From contig OZ176052.1 of NCBI GenBank assembly GCA_964247055.1, forward strand, positions 4,898,001 to 4,962,000: a stretch of 64,000 nucleotides of DNA. Direction: 5' to 3'. Origin of the DNA: Paragordius varius. Lineage: Eukaryota; Nematomorpha. How positions within the stretch are numbered: position 1 is the stretch's first letter; the number at the start of each line of letters is the position of its first letter. The position numbers were made by a program, and so were the translations under genes. Below the pieces are notes generated by a model that was not told the origin of the DNA, ran no database searches, and worked only from the letters and a program-made list of their open reading frames with translations. Positions 11,145-21,623 of the stretch are shown here, one piece after another.

Positions 11145-14100
11145 ATTCTCAATAAGATTATTTTGGTTTTTATAATAGGTAGTTAGGCGAAAAATAAACT
11201 ATATTTCATGACCGCACGGGGTGTCGTATTGGGACTAATTATTTATAGTCTTATACTCTAAAAATTTATTTTAAAAAATTTTCGTTTGCTGTAAAATTTA
11301 TTGAAAAGGTTAAATTTTATTAATTAACTTTTATAATAATAAAACTATAAATTATTATTTATGTGTGTGATACTTTACAGCATAAACGGCTTTCGTGTAA
11401 AAAAGTACGTTTCATATATACATTAATGTATCGTAAAAAACAACAAATGGTTGAAATTTAACAATTGTTCGCCTATCTTTTAACAATAATTATAATTTAA
11501 TTATGGACTATTTTTTTTACCATACGCTACCGTATTGCGAGAGTTTTTGGGTAATAAAATTTTAAAAGTTTATTTTTATGATTATTTTATACGAAAATAA
11601 AAGATATTATTTATACACATAAATTGATATGTATAAAAGTATTTAAATTTAATTTAGTTTCAAATCAAAAAACATACACTTTAATTAATTAAATAAACCT
11701 ATGAAATGGAAAGTTGCATTAAATTTTTTCATTAAGTTAAAAATTTTTAATTATGAAAATTTATTTTATACTTAGTTCATTCTTGTAAATCCATAAAAAA
11801 ATTTGGATTGTAAATTCTTTAGGGAAGAAGTATGTTTTTCTTTATAAATAAAATTTTAGAATATTTTATAATGATTTCCCAAAAAACAATTTTGTTTTAT
11901 TTTCTTAATGCAAACTGCTGTTGTCAAAAAATTCTATTTATCCCCATTTTGATTTAACTTAATTTTTCGGTTAAAATTATATTTTAATCTCAATCACTTT
12001 TTTTAAAACATATCTATTTCATGGTATCAAATATTTAATATTTTATCAAAATTAAATTAATTTAGAGGAATTGAAGTTTTTTTGAATTTGGGATTACTCA
12101 TCATATAAAATTTCTTAATGTTAAACACATTAAATGACTCTACTTCAAACTATGATAAATATTTTGGCATATATTGGCAATTAGGTTAGTGAATAATAAT
12201 CAATATTTCAAATAATTTTAATAATTATAAACTTGATTTAGATGATAAAGAAAGTTTTGGACAAAAAAACAAACCAGTTATATATTTACTCTTCTAATAT
12301 ATTAAAAATAGCGTAATTTTATATGCAAAACGAGAATGCTGGACTAATCAGAGTAATTGGTTTCAAACGGTTCTGTAACATTTTTTGTTTCGGTTCCTTC
12401 TTAATAAAAACTTAGAATCATAAAACACATAGAAAATTGTCGATAACATATATATTATAAAACATTTTTGTTCCAAAACAGATTACAGGACTGAAACTGC
12501 GCTTTCTGGTCACAGCTTCTATTTTAGGTAGAAGACCGGCTAAAAAACAGGAAAGGTTTTGATTGCAAGTTTTGATGTGTTTGATTTTAGTTTATCTGTT
12601 TATACTCCACTTCACAGGTTGGGCAACGCCAAAATGATAAAAAGATTTCATAGTAATGCAATCATTGAAAAACATTGTTGTTGCGCTATAAACTTAAAAA
12701 ATGTTAAAACTTATTTATTGCAAATAAAAACACTTTGAAATTCTTTGATTAAAGGTGACGAATAATGTGATTAATATTATATAATGCAATCTGCTGCATC
12801 AGACCAAACCTATTATCAATTCTGTTAAAGTCAGTTAAATATACAATTAAATTCGCATAATAATAATAATAATGGCGTGTGAAATTTCACATCTTTTAAC
12901 TCTTTTGAAAAACATTTATAGTCATAATAATATGTGGTATTTTAAAACATCCACACATTTCAAGGTTTTTTGAAATTTGGTTTAATTTTTATATATGAAA
13001 AAAAATACAATATAAAATCATAATATTAATTAATTTAAAAAATGAATTTACGATATTTATAATAAATAATTTATGTTAACTTAAAGAAAGGAAATTTTAA
13101 AACGTTTCTCGAACAAGAGTCAAATTTATACATTTTCAATGCCATTTATCTCATTATCAGCTAAATTGTTTAAATTTCAAACGTATATGTGAGAATATGG
13201 CCTTTTATTTAATTTAATTTTTAATTTGTAATAAATGATTTACAAAATAGGATATTATATTGTATTCTTGAATCCTATACCACACCATTTTTAAAGTAAT
13301 TTTTAAACTAACCCAAATATTAAATTTATGGACTTAAAAAAATAAATGGTTTATAAAATGTTACGTTTACGGGAACAAAAAAATAATCGAAGGTAAATTT
13401 TGCATAAAATCACATATAATAAATTTGTTCGTATTGGACCCCGTGTTTAACTTTGAAAGGAATTGAATTAAAACACATTAGTAATTATATGGTTTTTCAT
13501 TTTGTGGAACTATTGCAGTCGTTAAACATTAACACCTATATGTTAAATTGTGTGCCACATAATGAGATTGTACGAAATTAAAGTTAAATACATCTAGATA
13601 AGCTTATTTCAAAACACAAATATCAGAGTATTTTACCTTAAAAAACATTTTTTGGGGAAGAATAAACTCAAAACGCGTATATATATTTTATAAAGTTCAA
13701 AATTTTAACACTTAAATTATATTTTATCATATCTATCTAAACAAGAATAAGCACAAAGCACATCCATTAATTTTAAAACTGAACGAATTTTTTACGTGAA
13801 AAATTCAGATGGTTAAAACTATATCCATATTTACATCATCAATTATTATTATTATTTCATATTTGCTTACATTTATTATTTTTTAATGTAAAGCCAAAGA
13901 AATTACTAAATAGCAAAAACCAAATTATTTTTTTAACAATATATACTTTTTTGCTTTGTGTTTTCCAAAAATCTCTTCTCAGTTTTATTTATAACTTTGT
14001 AAATTTAACCATTAAATTTTTTATCTTAAACTATATTCACGAATTGTATAATTTTTAGCTTTTACTGTTTGGCTGAAAAATGCTAAATACAATTATTTAA

Positions 14101-14570
14101 TTTAATTAATCCGAGATTGATGAAAGTTAACTATTTGCGAAAAACCTATAAACTTTATTCGGTCTAACTGCGAACAATGGATAATAAAATCTTAGGCCTA
14201 TTATTCAACCGAACATAATGGAGAATTTTTTTCCTCAAAAAAGTTTTCCTTCTACCGTAAGTTCAACAAAACTAATCTAAAGCAAATCTGTAAACCACAT
14301 CATACATTGTTTATGCGGTCATTCACCATATCGTTCTCTCTATATTCCCAAATAAACGGCCAATCAGCCCCACAATTATTAAAAATAATTTTTTATTCGA
14401 TTTTAATATACCAAGAATATGGCATAACTACTAAAACATTGTATTATATTATATTAAAAAAAAGTATTATGCTGGTATTCTTGGGATATTAGAATTTCCT
14501 CAACATCCCATATGAAGGTCTGATGATAATGCGGTTTAGCTAAGATTAGTACAAACAGATGACATTTAGG
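11145..14570. other. Gene-poor AT-rich stretch upstream of Sds3
   Basis: No defensible exon. It holds a probable right end of a family E element near 11526-11541 (CCATACGCTACCGTA) and, near 12481-12560, a G/C-richer patch that shares TAGAAGCTGTG (minus strand) with a patch at about 18865. The missing 5' exon(s) of Sds3 may lie toward the right end but were not identified. Confidence 0.5.
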
Positions 14571-17391
14571 ATGCATGGTTATAACAGCGATATACTTCGC
14601 ATTCAAAATGAAATAAACCAATTATTGGAGGGTAAAAACGCTAAATTAGAAGAAGCGAAGCTTCAGTTCACCCATGAATACGAGGTAATTACAATTGTGT
14701 ATTTACAATGTTATAGGAAAGGCTTTTGTTGATTAAAGCCTTATATGACAAAAAGGCGCATGATTTACAGAACGAACATAAAGCTTTAAGGGATAATGCA
14801 TATAAAGAATTCGAAGTACGTTTTATAATTATATTACAGGATAAAAAATTGGCGTTAAAGTCCAATCTTCAAAAACAATTGGAAGAAGAAAGGAAAAATG
14901 CCATACATGAATGCCAAAATATTGAACTTAACCAAGGTTATACATTTTAAATAGGATCCAAAACATTGGCTTTGCTGGCCACATATTTGATTGAAAAAAT
15001 TAGCGCCGCATTTTTTATATATATGGGCATTCACAATTAATTTATTGATTTCAAAGACTGAAAAATGACAACGCAACATTAATCTTAAATAGTTCTAGTA
15101 AATTAGATAGACTTATATAAATACATTTGCTAAGATGTGAGTATATTTTGCAATTTATTTCCAAAATTTTTGCGCATGTTAGACATCACTGAGTAATTAT
15201 TTTCTAAATTTAATTTTTAGAAATAAACGAAGTTAAGCCAGCCTACACTCGACGGATGTTAAGGCGACGAATGCCAAACGATTTACCATGTAATGGTGCA
15301 GATACAAAGCGCAAAAAACAATCCCTACCTGATATCCTTTTTAATATTTTAATAAAATTTACCCAAATATATTATCCTTAACTCTTTCAACACATATTAA
15401 ATTTAGTTTAGATGAAAAATGCATTGATGAGGATTTAGCAATGGTTAAAACCATGAAAAAAGATTATGCCACCACTTTAAAAACAGGTTTTTTATTTAAT
15501 AATATTTACATTCATAACCTAATAAGCATATTTAAGGCTTTTTTGTGAGCAAGATTTCCAAACTACATCTTTTTATCAATACTGTTTTTCTCTAAAAGAT
15601 GAGTGTTAAAGTTTTAATTGATTAAAATTTAAAATATTAAAATCAACATCTGTTATATTGAATTTATGAATATTTATTTGCTTTTACTCAAATAACCCGT
15701 TTGAGAATTCCCATTTAAGTATTCGAAACTAGTTACTGATATTGTGCTATTTTATAATTTGCTATTCCAATAAATATTTATTAAATTATTAATTAGTTTT
15801 TAACACAAAAAACTAAATTTTGGTTTAAGGTTATTTATATGGTTATAGTGATTAGATATATAATTCATCTAATGGCACTAAAATAATATATGGCGAAAAT
15901 GTTCGTAAACCCATCTATATGTAAATCGGTATCATGGCTATAATTATTCTAAAGTACAATATAATTCGCAATTTTAGTAAATTTTCATATTAATTATAAA
16001 ATCTGGCAATATTAAATATGCCTTTTCTCAAATAAAACCGATTTTATCTAATTAAAATATGGTTTTTAAATAATTTTTTAATTCACAAGATACGCATGTG
16101 CTTACACACTTATTATTACAATAGCAGCTGTAAGTATATTCATTGTGTTAAGTACTCTCCGTGTTATATTATGTCGCTAATTTTTGGAACATTTCTTAAT
16201 TTTTAATTTTACCCAACAATAAAGAAAAATTCTTTCAACAAAGTTTTCATATACCTAATAATTAATTTTAACAATCTAATAACTTTGACGTATTAGAAAC
16301 AGAAATCAAATACAATGTTATAAAATTTACGCCATCATTTATGCTTAAGAAATATAAAAACTATTCCCAAGAAAACGCATAGTGTCTCATTTGAATAATT
16401 GTGAACTAGGCATAGGTAATATCGCAAATTATAATGCTGCTTAAAAGCGAAAAATTATTTCGATAGATGGTAGTTAAATCAGAGTTAACTTTTTTTGTAA
16501 ATTTTAAAGCTTTACATAATGTTATTAGGGTTAGAATAGGGTCTGCCGAAAGCGCATTTTGACCAATTTAGCATAAAGTTTAATAATTTTTGTTGAAAAC
16601 TAAAGTAACCAGATAGTACCCAAACCTTGTTTAAAACTAAACATATGGTGTGAATCTATGAAAGCTCTCACTAACGATAATATAAAGTTAATTTTATATT
16701 TATTTTGTAAGTTTAAAATCCTAAAACCAAAAATAATGTTAGAAAATAGTGACTATAGAGCGTATAGGTGTATTTTTATTAAATTTTTTACAATATTTAT
16801 CCTTTGGCAATTTTTATATATTTATGGACAACTGCTTCAATGGTTTCTTTACATTTGATTATATAAAACAAACACCTTTCTAAATTATTTCCAATCCGTC
16901 CCATTGGAATATTTAATTTTATTAAACTTACATAGTTCATGAAGGAGATAAATATGAGTTTATGTCAACTATGAAATAAAAATATAAACCTTAATTTTGA
17001 ATAGCAGTAAATATAAAACGAATAAGGAGTATGATTTTTTTTGGGTGGTCAAATATATTTTGTATATTAAGTTTTCTTATCCCACGTAGATCAAATCAAA
17101 GTTGTCTCCAACATAGTAGATGGTAAACTATATTATGACAAACGATACTATTATCGAGGCCAGGCTGTTTATATTTCTGGTCCTCATTCAAACGCGACAA
17201 AACTCGCTATGATGTCACCACCTTCGGACAACTCAAATAGCGAAGAAAATAGTTATGCAGCCATCATACAAAGCATTGAACATAACAAAGTCTGCCTTCG
17301 AAAATTAATCGATAATAATCGTATATACGTCACCTTGGCTCATCTCCAATCTGGAACATATCACCTAAGGAAACGGATAATTAATCATTGA
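14571..17391 (+). CDS. SUDS3: Sds3-like subunit of the Sin3-HDAC co-repressor complex
   Basis: Nuclear scaffold subunit of the Sin3-histone deacetylase complex (Sds3/BRMS1 family). Six exons with agreeing phases: 14571-14684, 14717-14815, 14840-14936, 15221-15331, 15394-15486 and 17090-17391 (stop TGA). The first three encode a long coiled coil (NEINQLLEG, LIKALYDKKAHDLQNEHKAL, KQLEEERKNA) matching the Sds3 coiled coil. Then come EVKPAYTRRMLRRRMPNDLP, the family's basic conserved block, and FSLDEKCIDEDL, matching LLTDEQIMEDL of the human protein. The last exon has DGKLYYDKRYYYRGQAVY and ends with TYHLRKR, the family's capping domain. Introns 1 and 2 are only 32 and 24 nt; intron 3 contains a hAT element; intron 4 (15332-15393) is a U12-type AT-AC intron. 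Met at 14571 aligns inside the human protein, before the coiled coil, so an acidic N-terminal exon is probably missing. A TTTAG sits just before it. Sds3 is tail to tail with OTC. Confidence 0.92.
14949..15191 (+). mobile_element. hAT-type element within Sds3 intron 3
   Basis: The left end is a worn copy of the family terminus (GGATCCAAAACATTGGCTTT, then GCTGGCCACAT and GCGCCGCATTTTTT). The right end, GCGCATGTTAGACATCACTG, read in reverse begins CAGTGATGTCTAACATGCGC, which fits CAGGGGTGTCCAACA. It takes up about 240 of the 284 intron bases. No clear target duplication. Confidence 0.6.
15332..15393 (+). other. U12-type (minor spliceosome) AT-AC intron of Sds3
   Basis: No GT donor exists at the end of the preceding exon, but the sequence there is ATATCCTTT, the exact U12 AT-AC 5' splice-site consensus. 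The branch-site consensus TCCTTAAC is at 15375-15382, followed 11 nt later by the terminal AC at 15393. Removing 62 nt joins G|AT in phase 1 and gives PDIKFSLDEKCIDEDL, which aligns without gaps to the human Sds3 segment ending TDEQIMEDL. The alternative AG at 15405 would leave no usable donor. Confidence 0.9.
15487..17089 (+). other. Large intron of Sds3
   Basis: A 1.6 kb GT-AG intron between the LAMVKTMKKDYATTLKT exon and the C-terminal domain exon. AT-rich; I recognise no gene or repeat family in it. Confidence 0.7.
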
Positions 17392-18369
17392 TTGATTGGC
17401 TGATAAAAACTTAAATGAATTGTATAGAACTCTAATTTAAATAAATATTTATTGTTTACCCCTTTTTAAAATTCGTATGTTGGATATTATAGCTTAAGTT
17501 GTTAATTTCAGATAATTTGTTTCATATTAAAAAATACATTAAAATATTTCTAGAGTGTTAAACTATAAATGAATATATGTATATATAAACAATAGATTTT
17601 AAACCATTTAAAATAGTTAATGTGTGTGCAGAATGAAAAGAATAAAATAATTTTCTTTTTACACATTTTGCTATTATAACATACAAATATTTTATAAATT
17701 GAATTGATAATTAAATGTCATTATTTAGCAAATTAATTTGAAATATGAGATACTAGAGTATATGTAATGATTTAAATCTTTCTTTGGTTCAAAACGCTAA
17801 TATGATGCTTATTAGTAAATTTGTTTTGTAAATATTTCATAATTTATCAATAATCATTCAGAAAGTAATATGTAATGTTATGTGATCATTCTAGGGAAAT
17901 TTCGCTCAAGTCGAAGTTAACTTTTTGCTTTTTGTAAATATTTCTCCATGAATTGCTGTTACTAGAGTTTTAAGGTTTTGGATCTGACCTTTACATATAT
18001 TTCATTTTAATGATGATATATAAGATACAAGTTTATAATAAACCCTTGTAAAATAAACTGAAAAGATTATCATAAAATTTATTTTGATTAAATTAATTTT
18101 TACTATAATAAATATTTTTTCCCAAAGATAAAAATTGTATATAAATTTGATGGAATAGACCCCATTTCATAAATAGAAGCATCTCATATCCTTTTAAACA
18201 TTGGTTTGAACGTTCTTGGAGCATAAGATCTCAATAAATGCACTAAAACAGCCTATTATATAAAATATTGAGAATAAATTAATGACGAGATTAAAAAATA
18301 GAAATAATCATTTTGTAATTAAAAGTTAATTATCCAGTTACATCCAATATTTTTTATATAACAATAATA
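17392..18369. other. Convergent 3' intergenic region, Sds3 and OTC
   Basis: Short region between two stop codons facing each other. It should hold both 3' UTRs; AATAAA-like strings abound but are uninformative at this base composition. A further C-terminal OTC exon could lie here, but none was recognised. Confidence 0.6.
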
Positions 18370-21300
18370 TCAATGTACCATAAACGTCCATTTTCTATTT
18401 TCCGCTTCATTCCACACCAATGATTTTTTGTCATAAAAAATTTTGTCCGTAACCTCCTCTTGTTTCCGAGGTAGGCAATGCAAAAACACCCAATCTTTGG
18501 GTGCATGTTTAACCATCTAAGAGAAAACATTAAAATTTTAATATAGTAATTAGTTGGAAAAATCTGCTAAGAATAATGATAACTTTTAATTGGGAAAAAA
18601 AATAATACATACAGTTTAGAGTCTCTTTTATCCTTTTTAATTAAAGGGTAAAGACTTAATTTGTCTTTGGACTTGTGAAGGCTTTAACACTCACCTGCCC
18701 AGGGCTGACAATAATGGTGGAAAAACTGCGTAGTTTCGGGGTAGGAACTCTGGAACGCAGTGTAAGAGTTCAGCGCCCTACCTACTATAACATCACATAA
18801 ATAATGATTTAAGTGTTGCCAACATTGATGATAACCCCTGGCAGGATCACAAATATTACAGGCACAGCTTCTATACGGTTACAATGACTAGTCATCATAC
18901 AAAGACGATACATATAAACCGTAAATGAAATGTCAAAATGTTATTAAAGTTATAATTTTGTCCTTTCAAATACTGACAATTAAAAAAATTTGTAAAGAAA
19001 TATACTTATAACGAGATTTACGCTAGTATACCAATAAATATATATTTAAAAAGATACGATTACAGTTTAAAAATTGTAGAACTTCGGAAAAATTATATCA
19101 TTAAACATGTGCAAATTTAAGAAAAAAATCAATAAATGAATTTTCGTTTAAAATTAATATAATACAGAAAAAATAATAAACTATGCCATAAAAATATATT
19201 TCTTATCAATGGTGGGTTATAATAGCCCGAAAACACATAACTAATTTTTAGGGTGAATTTGAATTGTTCAAGGGTTTATTATTCGAGCAATATTGTTATA
19301 AAATGCCTCGCCTCAACAACTCCAAAAATAATTGATTTGTATAAAACGGAGCAAATCAATATGTGGCCTAATAAAAAAACCGTTTTAAAAACGTACGTTA
19401 GAATCAATCTGGTATCCTTTGAAATCTTTTAATCTTTGTGATTTTTCACTTTCTTGTCCCATGCTTATCCATGTATCAGTTACGATAACTTGAGCGTTTT
19501 GTATGGCTTCTATCGGGTCTTCGGTATATAAAACTTTCGTTCCATTCTAAAATAAAAAAAATTGGCTTTTGCGAAAAAAGTATTTAGAAGAAAATTTATT
19601 TTAATATGTCAAAAATAGATATGAAACATAATTTTGTTCAGTAAGGCGAGCGAATTATTTAGATTTTTAAGGGCAAAATAATGCTTAAATAAGAAAAATA
19701 TAAATAATTGATTTAGGGATTCCAGATTCCGTTTAAATTAAAATGAAAAAATTTAGTTTTTATTATACTTGTTGAGCCAAATTTTGGGATTCCTTAACAA
19801 CATTTTCATTAGGTTTGTAATTCTAGTAATTAAAAAAATATCAATTGATAAAATAGTGCAGTCGAAGGACATGAAACAACACAAAAATGAATAATGAATA
19901 AAATATGTTGAATTAAAAAAGATTTCTTAACTATTGACATATACTATATTTTAATGAATTTGCAATAAAAAAAATTTTTTATTCTTTCATATACCTCTGA
20001 TACAGAGTTGCCCAAAACAAATAGCTTCACGGGCCGCATTCAAAAAAAATTATGAGTATTAATAAATATTATTTAAACCTAAAAATTTCGAACAAATCTA
20101 TTTTCCCTAGTTCTTTGTCAAAAGATGTCAGATTTTGTTTAACAAAACATCAATATTACTGAGATCTATTTTTTGAATAAAAATTTTGCAATTACGAAAT
20201 TCCGTAATTACATGGAAATACTCCAAATTTTTCGTAGGCCCTGTGTTGAACACCCCTGCTCTAATATGTATATTCCTTACATTTTTTAAAATAAATGAAA
20301 ATAATTTTATTTTATGCATCATATTTGTTCAAATACTTTATTCAACATAAATTTATTTAATGATAACAGAATTAATTTTATAAAACAGTTTATTCTTTAC
20401 ATTCATCATATCTTATTCTAAAAGTTATTATTTATAAAATTACTAAAATACCACCTTTGGTGTTGCAAACGATATATTAATTCCCATTTTTGGTGCGCTA
20501 TATAAGAGAGAATGCAGGATATTATTGCCATCTCCAATCCATGCCAAATTTAATCCGTGTAAATATCCAAAATGTTCCTAAAAAATTATTTTTATAAATA
20601 TATAAAACTACATTTATATAGCGCGTAAAATTTTATTTTATACACATTATATGAATATATAATTTAATGAGTAATAAAAAACGGAAAAGAAGTTTTATTT
20701 GTTCAAATTTTATTGAAAGGCGCGATTAAATTATTTTTTTATTGGAGAAACATATAATTTTATCGCTTAATAAATATTTGATTATATGCCAAAAATATGA
20801 AATTTATATAAAAAACAATTACATTTTTTATAAAAAAAGATTTAATATTTGGTAAAAGTTACAAAATTAAAAAACATTAATATGAAAACTCTATTATACG
20901 AAATAAAAAATTAGGGGCCTACGAACTTGAAGAGTCAGGTAATCGGCAAGAATTTGTAATGGATGCGTAAAATCCGATAAAGCATTAATAACGGGAATAT
21001 CGGCTTCCTCAGCCAAAGTTTCTAAATCTTTTTGATCAAACACTCTTGCGACTATTGCATCCGACATGCGGGAAAAAACTCTGCATTTAATGAATTTAAT
21101 AATGCATTGACATAGTAACGATAATTTTAAAATAGTTCTGGAATATAGGGGAAAAGTGTTCATTTGCTTATATAATCTTTTATCAATATTTTATATTCCT
21201 TTAGTGATAATGAAAGTAAAAAAAATTGGTACTTTGCACTATCTTTTAAAGTTTCATTAACTCCCAAATGAATATCATCACGGCCCAAAAATATTGGATA

Positions 21301-21623
21301 GGCCCCCAAATGATTGCAACCTTTCATGAATTATAAAACATATACATACCAGTTTCTATCGACAGACGAGTGCGGGTACTTTTCTTTTGAAACAACATTA
21401 TTACAGATTTGCCATCCAGTATTTTAAAAAGCTAAATTTATTTTTTAAGCCAAACTTCTTGACTTTCTTTAATGCGGATTTTTAAATCAGCAGCCGTCCA
21501 TAATAACTGTTCAATATCATTACCTGATAATTTGGCTAATGATAAAAAATCTTTGCCAATCAAACAAATAAATTATTTTATAACTAACTTGTTGCTAAAT
21601 TTTCGGACAAGTAATTTTAGCAT
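18370..21623 (-). CDS. OTC: Ornithine carbamoyltransferase, mitochondrial
   Basis: Urea-cycle/arginine enzyme making citrulline from ornithine and carbamoyl phosphate in the mitochondrial matrix. Exons on the minus strand: 21585-21623, 21456-21560, 21350-21431, 21233-21320, 20927-21080, 20455-20577, 19769-19822, 19397-19546 and 18370-18516. The start [13 protein letters not shown] is basic and hydrophobic, as in a mitochondrial presequence. Family signatures present: the carbamoyl-phosphate loop [42 protein letters not shown], the ornithine loop DTWISMGQE, and the catalytic HCLPRK. The total is about 313 residues, close to the family. Introns of 24 and 29 nt separate exons 2-3 and 3-4. The first intron (21561-21584, also 24 nt) would end in TG rather than AG, so the extreme N terminus is less certain. 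The last exon ends WTFMVH-stop, but ATG|GTACAT there looks like a donor, so a further C-terminal exon is possible. The exon set appears complete and functional. Confidence 0.95.
18690..18906 (-). repeat. G/C-richer interspersed repeat or RNA-like sequence in an OTC intron
   Basis: Markedly richer in G and C than its surroundings. Read on the minus strand it contains TATAGAAGCTGTGCC, then GTTCCAGAGTTCCTACCCCG, and GTCAGCCCTGGGCAGGTGAG. It can fold locally: GTAGGAACTCT faces AGAGTTC and CCTAC. Parts recur elsewhere: TAGAAGCTGTG near 12515 (minus), GAAGCTGTCCC near 22340 (minus), CAGCCCTAGGCAG near 10925 (minus) and CCCTGGGCAGGTGA near 58009 (plus). A decayed SINE or other short repeat is likely; the class is unknown. 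Confidence 0.4.
19150..19275. mobile_element. Half copy of foldback MITE, family A
   Basis: Contains the family's central block (AAACTATGCCATAAAAATAT, GGGTTATAATAG) and a right arm AGGGTGAATTTGAATTGTTC followed by AAGGG. The opposite arm is missing. It lies in an OTC intron. Confidence 0.65.
20003..20258 (+). mobile_element. hAT-type non-autonomous element with target duplication
   Basis: The left end is CAGAGTTGCCCAAAACAAAT then AGCTTCACGGGCCGCATT. The right end GTGTTGAACACCCCTG is its inverse. It is flanked by CTCTGATA (19995-20002) and CTCTAATA (20259-20266), an 8-bp target duplication with one mismatch, the hallmark of the hAT superfamily. 256 bp, no transposase. In an OTC intron. Confidence 0.85.

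Noticed and set aside
11160-11541. Possible MITE with GGCGAA inverted ends and a family E-like right end
   Set aside because: The inverted matches are too short and do not pair consistently; only the CCATACGCTACCGTA end is noted.
19411-19421. GTATCCTTT, a U12 GT-AG donor-like string
   Set aside because: On the plus strand inside a minus-strand OTC exon; no branch site or exon on that strand. Similar ATATCCTTT strings at about 18186, 26894 and 55330 also lack a branch site and flanking exons.
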